64,000 bases of DNA from Motacilla alba alba (Eukaryota; Chordata; Aves; Passeriformes; Motacillidae), in contig NC_052018.1 in the NCBI RefSeq assembly GCF_015832195.1, forward strand, positions 67,641,666 to 67,705,665, written 5' to 3'. The position numbers were made by a program, and so were the translations under genes. The notes beneath the pieces are model-generated. The model saw nothing but the letters and a program-made list of their open reading frames with translations. It was not told the origin of the DNA and made no database searches. This document shows, piece after piece, positions 1-12,961 of this stretch; within the stretch, counting starts at the first letter, position 1; the number at the start of each line of letters is the position of its first letter.

Positions 1-2045
1 TTCTCCCGTGGTAAGAGTGAGGTGAGTGTCCACAGAGTGATGCAGAATGTCTCTACCTGTTATCAAAGAAAGTGTCTGTGGGAGGCAATAATGAAGATTA
101 AAGCCCAAGACTAGGAAATGTTTCCAAGTTCTGGTCCATACTGGTCTAGGTGGTAGCTCCAGTGACACCAGTGGAAGCTCACGTTGTGCCTAAATCACAG
201 ATAAAATGTTTTGGGGGAGGAGGCACAAATGTGGAATTTCATCAATGGATGGAGTAAACTGCTGATACAGTTCAGACATTTAGATAGATAGGCTCAACTA
301 ATGGGGGAATTGGTTTCCACAAAGTTGTTTTTAGGGAACTGTTAAGTTTTTCATTCCTAAGTCATTTTGGGGGACTCTATTTCTCCTTCCTCCATCCCTT
401 CTGAAGTGGTTCAGCAACCTTTCTTGACTAGCAGGGGTTTGCCTTATCTCAATTCCCTTGACTTCCTTCTCAGTTGTTTTCCTAATCCTTTTCTGACAGT
501 ATGGGAGACCCCAGCTGTAAGGGAGTAGCTGAGGCTGCTCTCCCACCAGTCCATTTGTGTGCAGAGGGGAATTTTCAATTCCATCTTTATTTTTTTTCCT
601 GTAATGAGAAAATTGAAATATTAGATTTTCACTTTGTTCCAAAGGGCTTCTTCCCAGTGCAATTGCCATCGTACAGACCCATATCATCTACCTTTTCTGT
701 ATACTTCTGGTATTGGGGGAAAAAAAAAAGACGTCCCACTCCCTGACCAACTGAAAAACAAGCATGAAAGATATGATTTTTAGATCTCTCTTCTGATGCT
801 GGTCAGAGCTAAGTGGAACAACAGAAAAATACTCTCTCAAACCTCATTGCTGTATTAAAATTGTGCTCTGGGATTCCTATCTACCAGGAGTGCTGGTTTT
901 TTCCTGCTCCAAAGCATACTTCCACTGAAATCAGAGATGTGAAACCTTTCAGACTGGCTTTAAAATACAGTTACCCTTTATTCCTAAAATTGTGCTTGCT
1001 AGCTGGATGTCAGTGGTGGAATCTCTTTGGTACAGTAGGGTGGGCTAGTAGGGTGGATTTGGGGTTTTTTTTTGAAAGGTGGTTTGGATTTCTCCTGCTT
1101 CTTCTCTCACCCCAAACCACAGGATGTGCTGGGAATGCACCTTTATGTGTCTAGAATAGAAAAGCTTTTGAAGACAACCTCTTTCCACAGAAAGCATAGA
1201 CTAGGTGGAGTGGCTTTGATTATTTTGTGTCTTTAAATAAGATAGGAAAAAGCAAGGGTTTACAGGCCAGAAGACTTCAAGGACTACAAGAGAGAGGAGG
1301 GAGTGATAAAAATAACAAAACCAGCTGCTTTTATGTACATCTAAATAAAGATTTTTGAATTTGTTACCCTCATAGCATTGCAAAGGAAAAAAAAAAAAAA
1401 GAGGGAAAAAAGGAGGGAAAAAAAAAAGGAAAAAAAAAAGCAAGAAAGGGGAGACAAGAAGAAACCATTCCATGCCCAATGTGGAGAAGACATCTGATGT
1501 TGCCTGGAGAAGCTTCATCCTTTTCAGATCCTGAGAGCTTCTGCATCAGGATGGAGGTCATTACTCCTCATTACTGAGGCCTTGCCATACTGTGCACACA
1601 GCAGCAGCTCTACCAGAGAAAATCTGTCTGCAGCAGTCAGCATCAGTCCTTCATGTAACACAGAAATGGCTTTTTTAGCAATTCCATCCCCTGCATAGTC
1701 TTACTTTCTGTTCTATAGGTAGTGACATGGTAGGACCTGCATGGTCAGTGCATCAGCTCTGATCTGCTGCACTGCTGCTGCAGTTTTCTGCAAAGGAAAA
1801 ACGTGTAATCTGAACGGTACTACTATGAATTATGTAATGCTTGCTACAAAAAATACTCATTAGAGAAATTTACTGGATGGGACTTTTTTGGTATTCATTA
1901 TAATCTATTATTTGAGAAAACTAAATGGAGCATAAAACCCATAACAAAAGAAAGTCAAAGAAATTTTCTTTAACACAGTAGAGCAAACTAGTTAGATGTT
2001 ACCAAAAGCCTGGCGATTTTTTTTCCCTTCCTTTTTCCTCCCGTA
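1..2045. other. No gene seen; AT-rich non-coding sequence
   Basis: I see no conserved coding frame, RNA gene or recognisable transposon here. Open frames on both strands are short and low in complexity. The right end finishes in a long pyrimidine tract followed by TAG (AG at 2045-2046). This resembles a splice acceptor just upstream of the CpG island, but no matching donor was found. Confidence 0.6.
1384..1440. repeat. A-rich / purine low-complexity tract
   Basis: Runs of A interrupted by GAGGG and GGAGGG make an almost pure purine stretch on the + strand. Bird CR1 LINEs do not use poly(A) tails and no gene-like sequence precedes it. It is therefore read as simple sequence rather than a processed-pseudogene tail. 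Confidence 0.85.
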
Positions 2046-2119
2046 GTCCTGAAGTGATCATACACCTCTTTTTTCTATTTGACATTTTCGGTTTGAGTCT
2101 TGCTGATGTGTGCGCTGCC

Positions 2120-2470
2120 AACGGATCGATACCCACCGCAAACGAACAAACCCGCTATTCCGCTCCTCCTCTAAACCCTGCGCCGCGGCGGTGTTGGAAG
2201 CGGCTGTGCGGCAGTTTCGAGCTTGCCTCGCAGCGCCAGCAGCCGGGAGCGGTGCCGGGCGTGCGCGGGCTGTCCCCGCGGGCGGGCAGTGACACCTGCG
2301 GGTGCGCGCAGGAACCGCGCCCGCGGCACCGCCACCGCCCTGCCGCCGCCGCCCGGGAACGCCGGGACCCGCGGGGGCCGCGCTCACACCGGCGCTCCCC
2401 GTCCCCTCCCCTGGCCGGGGACAAACGGAGCGCCTGCTGTCACATCCCAACAGGAAGGCCGTGGAGGATT
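2120..2470. promoter_or_regulatory. Small CpG island, possible promoter or first exon
   Basis: About 350 bp of GC-rich sequence with dense CpG (for example CGCCGCGGCGG near 2182 and repeated GCCGCC near 2341) sits abruptly in AT-rich DNA. Unmethylated islands of this kind usually mark promoters in vertebrates. No coding frame is convincing: frames up to 183 codons are open on both strands, as expected for GC-rich DNA with few stops. Exon boundaries are unclear. The + strand has a good acceptor at 2046 but no good donor inside the island. The minus strand has modest donor-like sites (GTAAGA near 2474; GTGAGC near 2385). It could be an alternative promoter of the gene starting at 33.2 kb, a lncRNA promoter, or an orphan intergenic island. 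Confidence 0.6.
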
Positions 2471-2710
2471 TTGGTCTTACATCAGACAAGACCGTGTGGT
2501 TTTAAGAGGATCTCTGGGAACCGGTGTTGCTGCGCTACATGAGCTCCGTCTAGGATGTTGGGGTTTTATCAAGATATATTTGGTTTGTCAGAAATTCACT
2601 TCAGTAGCCAGTCGCACTTGGTTTAAGAAGGAAAAATCAGAGTACTGTGCAACCAAATATGAAGTAGCCCCAAAGGAAGAAGTAGTAGTGACAGCTCTGG
2701 AGCAAAGCCT

Positions 2711-2750
2711 GTCTGATTCAGTCTGCAGGTCTGATTCAAGGTCTGATTCG
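2711..2750. repeat. Short direct repeat, three copies of GTCTGATTC
   Basis: The nonamer occurs at 2711, 2729 and 2741 with uneven spacing. It looks like a minor local duplication with no sign of function. Confidence 0.7.
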
Positions 2751-2759
2751 ACTCTGCAG

Positions 2760-5700
2760 ACATGCAGAGACTGAGGACTGATGGAACAACCAGTTCTACT
2801 TCTACTAGTATCATGTCCCCAACAAAGACTGCCCCCCTTCCAGCTGGCTGCCCATGGGGAAGGGGAGTTTGGAAGTAATGCATGGGAGCATGTAGTTCCT
2901 GTTTTCCTCCAGACCAATGAGATTTTGGATGTACGATCTGTAAGCAAACAAGCTGTTCAGAAGGAAACCCCTTGCTTTCTGATTTTAGGGAGAACCTCTT
3001 GACAAAGGCCAAAATATAACTGGTTAACAGCTGCCAGGCTGCAGCAGTATGGTCTGTATTGCTCTCCACGCTTCATTTGTTCTTCATTTGTTCATTTCTG
3101 TATCTTGTTAAGAATGAGAAACCAAATCTAAAAGCTGTGCTTGATTTTCCGGGGCTTCCACCTGCACAGTTTCATTGATTTTGGTCTTTACTCCTCTTCT
3201 CCAGAGCCCCTACTGCCTCTGATGGGATTGCTGAGAAGCTCTGATTCTGTATTTCAACCTTTTTTAATCTAACTTTTTTTATATATATCCCATTCCAGCT
3301 TTACCAAAGAACCTGCGCTCTGCCTGTAAGAAGAACAGGCAAACCAGAAATAGGCACCCTAACGACCTCAGGCACTGAACCATTTTGGGGAGGTTTTTCT
3401 GTTGAGAATCCTGTATGAGGAGGATCTGCTCTGCAGTTTTGAAAGCTGGAGGATGAAAGAAATACTTTCTCTCCATTAGTAATAGACAACTAACCTTCAT
3501 AACAATAATATTTAATGAAAAATACTTTAGGTATTTGTATGTAATATTGTTTTATGTCTGCTGTTGATACTATGGGAAAAAATTGTCCGGGCTTTAGGGG
3601 ATGCAGAGGAAGTTTGTCTTTGCTTGGATATATAGCACTACCCTTTGGGATGGTGTCATTTGATAATTCCTGCCACATGTTCTTATGAGTAGGATGTTTT
3701 TGTTTCCTTACTGTGTCTCCCCTCAAGTCCTGCTGGGTAATATTTCAGATGGTCACGGTCAGAAAAGGCATGTGACAACTTCCAGATGTTCAAATAATCA
3801 AAGCGATCTGCAGATCTAAGGGAGCACACCAACAAACAAATGGAGGATAACTTGAAGGGCTGCAGTCTAGGTGGGGGGTCACGTTCAGAGGAGGTGTAGC
3901 AGGCTGAATGATAGTCTTTTATTATCTGGAGAATTCACTGATGTCTAGATCATTTGCCAAAAATGAGGTAGTCTGGTGATGTGTCTGGGCAGGCAGTAAA
4001 AACCTAAAACATGGGGTCTGGTTGAGGTTTTCCCACAGCTTGGAGCAGAGAAGGCTTCCCTGGGGAGCGAGGAAGGCTGTCATAGTGTGCCATAGCTCTG
4101 AGCTGAGCTGGTCTCTGGGCTCCAGCTTGCGTGATACATCTGAGACTAAGAAATGCCCTGCTGTCATCTACACCACCACGGCATCTGGGGCTGCATCCTT
4201 ACTGAGCTGGTGGTGTCTGAGACAGTGCTGTGTTCAACTGAGAGAGGGGAGGGCACATCTCAGCTCAGAGAAACCTGTGCGCTTCTGTTTTGCTCCAATC
4301 TGGCTTGTATAGGCACCTTGTAGAGGCAGCTTTTAGATTTGGTTTGGGTACTAATACCTAGTTCTAAGCTGAGTTTGAGGAGCCCTTAATCAAAGCCCTT
4401 CATCACCCCAGGTGACTTTTGTTTGTCCATCCTCCCAGCTTTATAGAAACAGACAAGACAATTAAAAATGTGTGGTGAGATACAGCATTCCTCTTTGGGA
4501 ATGTAGAACCATTCATCATCAAGATTTAAAGGACTCATATTAGTCACTGGCAAACTGGTATTTATAGAGGTGAGTGCGCATGACTGTGGTGCAGTGTGCG
4601 TGGAGCGGCAAGGAACACCAGGATGCAGGATGCATGTTGCTTCTGTGACACAGACTGAACAGTCCTGTCTCTAGTCACAGGAGGGACAATGTTCACCCCC
4701 CACAGGATCCTGCAGCAAGTTTCCTGGTGCCTTTTTGTACACTGACATTTGATGTCACAGTGCCTGCACTGCTGGCACATCCTTCAAAACAGATGTTCTC
4801 TGCATCTGCCCGCTCTGTGTGCGACTGGCACAGCTCTGCTGGAAGATTGCTTTCTAAACCCTTCCAGTGATGGAAAGGGGTGGGCAGTATTACTGCTACT
4901 ATTTCTACTACTACTAATTTGTTTGGAAACGCTGCTGGCTTAAAACCTGGCTCAGCTACTGATGAAGAAGGGAAGATCTGCTCATGTCGAGAGAACTTCT
5001 AGGGTTTTGAACTACAGGCTGATGCTTTTGAAGCATAGCTATTCGGGGCAGTGCTACCAACTGTTCTTTCCCCTTGGTGATAAGGCTTTATAGGACATTT
5101 CATGCAATCCTATACGGGTCTTTTGCTGCTTGGGAGGTAATGGTGTAGTGTGCTAGAGAATTCAGTTTCACTCTAGGAAAAGGAACAGCTTTGTGACAGT
5201 TTGTGCATCATCAATGGCTGCTTTTGTCAGCTGGCTTCTCCATATGGCCATTCCTGAAGCACCTGGAGAATTTCTGACAAAATTAGTCTTTGGTTTTGTG
5301 CAAAGAATTCTTTTATATGTACATGGAAGGGGAAAGACCAATACACTGCCCTCCTGGAGAATCAGACTGGTGCCTGTGTGCTTGGAGGGGCCTTAGCCTG
5401 AGGAGGGCATTGATAGCAGTGGCAGGGGCTTGGAAGAGATACACCACAGCACGGGCAAACACACAAAAGGGAGGAGGATCCTGCAATGCAGGAGAACACT
5501 GGTACCTGAATGTGCTGCAGGAAAGTGGTGGCCATGAAGAATTAGGTCTGCATTATGTGACAGATATCTATTGTGACGGCTCATCTCTCTCCTGATCCAT
5601 GTTCGTAAGACTGAGCTAACATAAGGTCATCTTATGTAGCAAACTCTGAAAATATTGAAGGCTTGTATTCTTCTACTAGCTGGGGCATTGACAGCACATG

Positions 5701-7348
5701 CTTCCATCATTTATAATGTGGTTGTCAAGACTGGAAGCTCTTTACCTATGTTCACAGGGAAAGATATGATTATGTATGTATGGTATATTAAAAATGGAAA
5801 CCATTCATTGCGCTGGAAGCAAACGCAAGAAGGACAGATGGGGAGATGTGATAAGGGAAATAAAGCTACTACAAACCAGAAAACTGTGGGAGAAACAAAC
5901 TAAGTGGCCTCTATCTACCAACTACCCATCTGTTGGTCATCCACCAATCTCTCTACTAGCTACATATTTGGATGTTACCATTTAAAAAACAGACAAGGGA
6001 GCAGCATGTGGAGGTCTGGCTGGGACAAGAGGAAAGCGGCTAAAGGACCTTTTTACTGGCTGGTAAATTCATGCCTGGTCTCCCTTCAAGATTTCATAGT
6101 TTAGAAAGAATTTCAGTTTGTTCTTCAAAAGATGCGTCAGTCTGTTCTGGATTAAGAAGACAATATGCCTTCCACATTTACTCCCCCTGCAAAGACTGAT
6201 TTTTGGAGGATTTACTAGTCATTTTGTTTCAGACACATTTCTTAACAAGTTGGCTTTCTTCATGGTTAAGCTTAAATTCTGTCCTTCCTGAATCCTATAA
6301 GGCTCACTATGTGGTGTTTGTCCTTCCATGGTCATTGCTGACACATACTCGCTGCACTCACTGTGCTCTACTGAAATTGTTTTGTCAGGGTAAAAATTGC
6401 AAATTAAAACATTCTCCAAGAGGGAGGACCCCAAATATAATTGCATAACAAAAATTCTCCGATCATTTCCAAGCAATTTAAAATTGAAGATAAATCTTTC
6501 CTTTACTACCAGATGTGATCTTCCCAAAGCTTCAGACATGAATAATCTCAGAATTTTCCTGCTATTTTAATATCCTATCGATACAGAAACCAGCCTGTGC
6601 CTTTACCACCTATTTAGGAAAATGTGCAAACAAGGCTAATGACTGATATTTTTTTCCATTAAAATCAATGATCATACATATTTTAATTTACTTTCTCACT
6701 TTTCATTCCCTTCCATTGCTTGTTTGCAGCTGAACTTCCATTTTCCTCCCCCTGACCCTGCCTTTTTTTAATGGGAATTTAGGAAGTTCCCTCTATTTTC
6801 TTTTCTCTGCCTTTTCCTTCTTTGCAGTCTCTAGTCTCTTTATTTTAATAGCCGTCGTTCTTTGTTGACTGCAGATGTTGGCTATATCCTGATAAAGTCA
6901 ACAGAAAGGTTTTCCCTGGAATTTCAGACGTGTTTCCATATTGGTTTTCCTTTCCACTCCTCTCCTTTTTCGTCCTGATGCCTGGCTGGCCGATTTAAAC
7001 AAACATTTTCAGAACAACTTGTCCTCAGCTGACTAAACTGGTAAATAACAGATAAATATAGTTTCAATTGGGAACAGCTTTCTGGCAAAGGATGGAGAAC
7101 AGCACTAAAGAAGAATTTTTCTCACCTTGAGTCATGGGACCTGGTTGGTTAAATTAAAACCATTTACTTAACCTGCGTGTAGAGCACACAAACAGCAGAA
7201 ATGTCCTTTAATTGTACTGATACTTTGTGCTGCCTACAGTACCCTTGTTGTGAAACACAAATAGACTATTTTTCTTTCTTTCTTTGCATCCAAAGCAGGA
7301 CAAACCTAATTTATATATTTAAGCAAAGGCTCAGGCTTATTTTTTCAG

Positions 7349-7350
<2 letters not shown>
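2760..7350. other. No gene seen; unique non-coding sequence
   Basis: There are only short unrelated open frames in all six frames. No CR1 or LTR signature was recognised. The 6,600-7,050 part is T- and pyrimidine-rich. I see nothing else to annotate. Confidence 0.55.

Positions 7351-7380
<30 letters not shown>
7351..7380. repeat. Poly(T) homopolymer, about 30 bases
   Basis: This is an uninterrupted T run. No minus-strand gene-like sequence adjoins it that would make it a processed-pseudogene tail, so it is called a simple repeat. Confidence 0.95.
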
Positions 7381-7383
<3 letters not shown>

Positions 7384-9077
7384 TACCACCTAGAAAGCTC
7401 TGTCATAAGCTTCAAGCTTCAACATATAATGATAGAATTATAAATTCCTTGATGTCCTAAGGCTGGCTCAATCATAACTCAATCTTGCTGCTACACATGA
7501 CTGTCTTCTTATCAAAGTGCACTTCACCAAGCATGCTAAAGGATGTTGTTAAGATGATAATTTGCATATTTGCTATGAAACATACAGAGGACTTTTATTT
7601 ATATTTTTATATGTGTTTATTCATACAGAGGGGCTAGAAATCTAGATATTACAGTGCTTTTGATATATAGAGAGAAAATGAAAAACACAGTTCACAATAG
7701 TAAGTCATTGTATTTTGAAATTTATTGTAATAAATTATAGCAATAGTTCACACAACCCAGCTATTATCTCAGATTGTCTCTCTGCAGAATCACAAAAACA
7801 ATCTGAGTCATCCTGACTTGATTCATGTTCAGTTCCTTTTTGGGAAGACTTCCCTCACCATTAAGCCGCCTGGTAGCATTTTTTTTTTCTGTGAAAGCTC
7901 AAATTCTGTACAACAGTCCCACAGCCTATGGTGGGTTCTGCAGAATGAATCATGGAAAATATGCATCCCTGCTTGTTTGCAGCTGGTTGTTTTTGCTGAG
8001 GTCCATGTGGAAGGAGAGCTATGCATTCTTTTCCTCCATGATATGTGTCTTTTTAGCACACCGATGGGAATGGATTAATAGAGACTTACCAAGTATATCA
8101 AAAGATGCTCAGCATTTCAAAGACAGAAAAGAAGAGGAGTTGACATGCAGATCCAAGGTTGAGTATCAACCATTTTCAGAAAGAAAGTTAATTTGTCTTT
8201 ATGAATAAAGCAAGGCACAAGAGAGTAGTTTCCCTCTTTCTCCCAGGGTCCTCTTCATGGCCTGTCACTAAATTCTTGTGAAACTTTTATTTTATTTGCT
8301 GTGGCTTTCATGTCACCTACATATGTTACATGAATTGGTACATGCAGAATATATTATTTTAATTAGTTCATGGAGCTGATTAATTAATAACTTGCTGCTC
8401 TTCCCTGAAAAGCATGACAGGAGCACAGAAAATTACTTGCACTTGCTACCCTTCCTTACATTATTTGAGAGAGACCTCTCTGAGCTGAAAATGCAGCACT
8501 GTAACTTTATATGATACCTTAGACATGAAGTGAATAATAATGTGTGACTTCAGGGAAATGAAGGTATGCAGAGTACCAATGACACTGGCTAATATTTCTG
8601 CAGTTGAACAGTTCAGCAGTGAGAAGCCTTCCGTCTGACAGTGTCCTGAAAAATTATGGTACAAATTTTATTATTAGTAATAGAGGCATAAAATACTCAC
8701 TGAAAACATTACAATGATTACAAAGATTACCAGATTCCGCCATCCAAAATGAGGACTGAAGGAACTTTAGAAGCAAAAATTTGAAGTGTTCGGTCATTTG
8801 AAGTTGTATGACTGAGCAACTGTCATTTATCTGCTGGACAAAAGTGAAGTCAGGTGCAGAGAAACAATTTGTCGGGGCTGTGGGGAGAATGCCTCACCAG
8901 GGGTCCATGGGCTTAAACTGGATATGCTGCTTCATGTCCAGGGCATTAGCTGGGTGTCAACTCCAGGCACAAAACTGGTTGGGAACTAATGTAACCCCTG
9001 GGAATATGCATTTTTGGCACAAAGTCCTGAATTCCTCTGTACGTGTGTTGAGCTCTGAAGTACAGTGTTTGCTTCAG

Positions 9078-9190
9078 GCACTCTTAAAGATTGCTCTGAG
9101 ACCAACCAAAAGGCATCTTCGGATAGAAGTGGTAGGTGTGCAATCATTTAAGCATGCCAAGCAAAAGTTTAAGGATTTTGGTTGTAGATG
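9078..9190 (+). other. Candidate exon, open frame (weak)
   Basis: A pyrimidine-biased acceptor (GTTTGCTTCAG, AG at 9076-9077) and a consensus-like donor ATG|GTAAGT (GT at 9191) bound 113 bp. The segment is open in the frame starting at 9078 and rich in Lys and Arg. That frame belongs to a longer 128-codon open frame beginning upstream at 8,808. I recognise no protein family. Pairs of splice-like sites this close are expected by chance many times in 64 kb, so this is only a candidate. Confidence 0.15.
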
Positions 9191-11470
9191 GTAAGTATTT
9201 ACTTCAGGACTAATGCTCTTCCAATCTAGCAAGAAAAGATATAAAAAGATCTGGTGGCTGGAGCTGGACAAATGCACAGGATGAAAAGGCTACACATTTC
9301 ACCAGGGAAATACTTATCTACTGGTGTGGATTGCAAGAGGTTATTGTGGCTTTTCTACCATTAGCAATTTTTAAATCGAGAATAGATGTTGTTGGGTTTT
9401 TTTTAATCTAAAAGATCTACTCAAGTTTAAACTGGATCAAATTCAAGGATGTCCTGTGTCCTAAATGATGCGGTTATGTGACCACACAGTGACTCCTGGT
9501 TTTATAATCTGAAAATCCTATTGCTCTGACAAATAGGACTGGAGGAGCTTTCCCTGTGATGGAAGACTTGGATTCATGGATGTGCACTGTGTTTACTGGG
9601 GTCAGCACTCACCTTTCTTCCTTCTGAACCAGCTCAGCACTGACTGTCCAGGCTGCAGAACTGCACTAAGCAGACCTGTCCTGCCTAGCCCAGGGATGCT
9701 CCTTTTTCACTTATTTCTCTCCTCCCAGGCTGGAACCCCACATTCCTTTTTCCGAGGAGCCAGGAGCCACCTTGAACCGGGGAACTTCTGTAGCGCTTTG
9801 CGAGTAACCATTCACAAAGACCTTACTGCTCTGAACTACAGCACGCACAAAGAACACTTTTTTTCTAACAACTACAAAATGCTGCAATAAGCTTTGCTCC
9901 AATGAAACCTCTATTAGTGGTAGTGGAGCTTGGTATGTTAGTGACCAAGGATTTGACTATCAGATAATTGCAATTATATGTTCTTTCCAGAACAACTTGT
10001 ATTATTTAAGAAGAAAAACACTCCAAGCAAGCTGCTCAGAGGTTTTGAAATATTCAGATGCAGAGCTCCAAGCTTTAGCCATTGGGGTACAGTACAGAGT
10101 GCTGCTAAGCAGGCAATAGGCTCAGGATTTATTGCAGTGACTGAACTTACAAATACAGAAAGTTCACAGAAAAGCCTGCTCTTGTGAACTTTCAACCAGC
10201 ATTTGCAAACTAAGAACCCATAGATTACTTATATAATAAATGGATGCACATCTGTCCAAATGTTTAATAAAGATACTATGTGAGAACACGTAACAAGTCA
10301 TTTTCCTCTGCAGTAACAATATATTTTTTCTATTGTATACAGTCACAATAGCAGTTTAAATCTTTTGAAGCTTCTGTGTTCAGAAGATGATATTTTGACA
10401 ACAATTATACCCAAAATACAGGTATTAGAGTGGGAATTTTCAGGTCAGATGAGACTAAAATTTGGTAATGACTGAATTCTCTTTAATTGTTATTGCTATA
10501 TATGCACCATTTAAACAAGACTCGAAACTAAAAAGTAAACTGAACTGTGCAATGTAAGCCAGTAAAACCTGTTTTTATAAGTGCTCTTTGTACCCTGGAA
10601 GACATGGGGATGGTGACACTATTGATTTTCAAAGGCCAGATCACCTGTTTCTGGTTACTTTGGCTAATGGAGTGTGCTTGGCCTGGAAGGGAGAGCACTG
10701 TTTGGCCACAGTTGCCATGCACCCTTACAGCTGCTGCTCCCCACGCGTGCTCTCTCTGGCTCCCCTGCAAAGCACTGATCAAGTGCACATGAGCTGTATC
10801 TACACCAGCACAGTAATGGGGATTTTCATTTCCCCGTTGCTCCCAGAGGCATGAACACGAGCTCCAGCCCCAGGTTGACACTTATTGCCCTATTGCCAGC
10901 ACAGCTGGCTCCAGGTCTGGAAGTCTGGTAAGATGAGTTGAAAGTACTGTTTCTTCCATGTGCACTCATGTTCCAGTTGCAACTCAAATATATTAAAGCA
11001 GTTTTCTCTCTCTAAATGTACCTTCACATATCTGTGTTTCAGATTTATGCTGTTGCCAATTCACTTTACATTTTGCATTATACCAAATGCCTACTTTAAC
11101 TGTGGATATATGAGCTCGACAAGAACAGCAGGGAAGTGAGGAGAGGGAAGAGATTAAAATGAACTTGTGGGTGTATTAGTAGGATTTCTAAACTTGGGTT
11201 TAGGTCTACTGAATCTTTGGCAGCACAATTTCCATCTCAGAACTGGAGTGGTGGGTGCCTATCAAGATTGGGCAGTTCCCATGTTGGGAGCCCATTCTGT
11301 CCCACTGGCGCTAACCACACCTGGAGCATGAGGTCTGCTGTTCTGTAAGCACGAGTCTGCTCCCTCACCTTGTTTGCATCTTTTCACTAAAGCACACACA
11401 GAGAAACTGCTTCTTTTGAGTCTAGCTACTTCATTCTGAGAGGGTGCAAAGACACCTGTTCTTCTTGCAG

Positions 11471-11536
11471 CCAAAGGACTCTCAAAGCTTTGCATTTTTG
11501 GAAGAGGTAAGTGATGGAGAAGATGGATCTGCAAAG
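11471..11536 (+). other. Candidate small exon with tandem donors
   Basis: A good acceptor with a pyrimidine-rich tract (CACCTGTTCTTCTTGCAG, AG at 11469-11470) is followed by two consensus donors: GAG|GTAAGT after 11506 and AAAG|GTAAGA after 11536. The segment is 36 or 66 bp, both multiples of three. It is open in the first frame (begins PKDSQSF, later acidic EEVSDGED) and would keep the frame whichever donor is used. The composition looks more protein-like than its surroundings. No family is recognised. Chance occurrence is possible; splicing evidence or conservation would be needed. Confidence 0.25.
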
Positions 11537-11693
11537 GTAAGAAAGACCATTCCTCAGAGATAGAAATTACAGCACAACTCTTGTTAAGTTCCTAAGCTCC
11601 AACTTTATGGATTACAGTGGAGAATCTCTGCCACACTAAATGCTGCTTGACTCCTGCTGTCTGTATCAGGCAAGGAGATTCTACAGTACTTCC

Positions 11694-11740
11694 AAGATAC
11701 CACTTGCCAAAGATACCACTCCATAGGATACCACTCCATG
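11694..11740. repeat. Three imperfect GATACCACT repeats
   Basis: AGATACCACT, AGATACCACTCCAT and GGATACCACTCCAT lie in direct order, an imperfect minisatellite-like array of three units. Confidence 0.75.
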
Positions 11741-12189
11741 GTATGCTATTAGAATAACAGGAAGTGAAGCCAGGTGATGAAAAACACATTTGTCAAGAGT
11801 TTGGTGTGACAGACATCCATTCCTGAGCTGTCATGTGCCTGTTTTACATTCCTACACAGGGTTTTGTAACAGTGAGAGGAAGTGGTCAATCCTTTCAAAT
11901 TTGAGAGAGCCGTGCTGGCACTGATTTCTGTGGCTGCAGTCATGTGTCAAGAGATTATTTGTGCTGGCACAGTGAGTTCAATACATGTCTACATTCTTGA
12001 TACTTAAATGTCAAAAACTTCACTGGAAGAGATGCCAGTAAACTGTTATTTCCTCTAAGTACCAGTTCTCCGTAGATATAATCATAGTAACAGCCATCAC
12101 ATTTGTGCTAACACTGGCCAGCAAGGATTGAAATCTTGGCCCTGTTGAAATCTTTGGTAAAGATTTGGCTGAGAAGTGTAAGTAGGTTT

Positions 12190-12238
12190 CCACACACACA
12201 CATACACACACCAAAAAAAAAAAAAAAAAAAAAAAAAA
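12190..12238. repeat. (CA)n followed by poly(A)
   Basis: A CA dinucleotide run with a CATA interruption (12190-12211) passes directly into about 26 A residues (12213-12238). It is a compound simple repeat. Confidence 0.95.
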
Positions 12239-12961
12239 GAGGTCTGTGTAATAACAGTAAAATGTTTTTGATTTTCAACATCCTGGATGCCAATGTTCTT
12301 ACTCTACAAAAAGTTCATATTTGTTTGTGCTGCAAGGAATCCCCCAAAACAAAAGTTCACTCCTCATTTTCATATCTACCTCCAAAATAAAATTCCTGCC
12401 AGGACAGTGTTTTAACCCAGATGGTGGCATAACTACAGCCCAGCTGGATACCGGACAGCCCAGTGAGGGGTGATGGGGCAAGTCATATGCCAACTGAATT
12501 CCTTCTGGTGACCAAAGGGATTTTGTTCATCTTCTTAAAAGCTGATGATGCCCCAGAAGGTGTCCAGTCTTTGGACGGAAAGTTTCATCTTTGCAAATGT
12601 GATCTAACAGGTGCTCTGTGCTAATCAAAACAAGTTTGTTCCTTGATTGGTTTTAATTGATTTTGGAAGCCAGATCTGTAAAACAAATACCTGTGGCACT
12701 AAATATCTAAATCATGAAAAACATTGTGGAGCATCAGGTCCTCGACCTAATAGCCACAAGAAATTCCAGACTAAATGTTCCCAAAAGTTGAGTTGATCAC
12801 TCCTCATCTTTTTGATGACCTTAAGAATTACTATTAGCATGTTACACAAGGATTCAAAAATGCTGCCAAAAATTAAATGTTGAGATTTTTCCATTCTAGG
12901 CTCTTTACCTATTTCCCTTTTGAATTACCTTTTATTTATTCATGATGCTGATTTATTTTAG

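Larger units (their letters stand above)
7381..12185. other. Non-coding stretch with two weak exon candidates
   Basis: This is AT-rich sequence with no recognised transposon or RNA gene. The two splice-bounded open segments inside it (9,078-9,190 and 11,471-11,536) are listed separately at low confidence. Other open frames show no protein-like pattern. Confidence 0.5.

Noticed and set aside
1384..1440. Poly(A) tracts as tails of processed pseudogenes (also 12,213 and 44,054)
   Set aside because: No gene-like sequence or target-site duplication adjoins them, and avian CR1 rarely makes poly(A)-tailed retrocopies.
2054..2774. Overlapping 160-183-codon frames in the small CpG island
   Set aside because: Several frames on both strands are open at once, the mark of few AT-rich stop codons rather than coding.
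7201..7443. 80-codon frame running through the poly(T)
   Set aside because: It is mostly Phe from the homopolymer and there is no conserved sequence.
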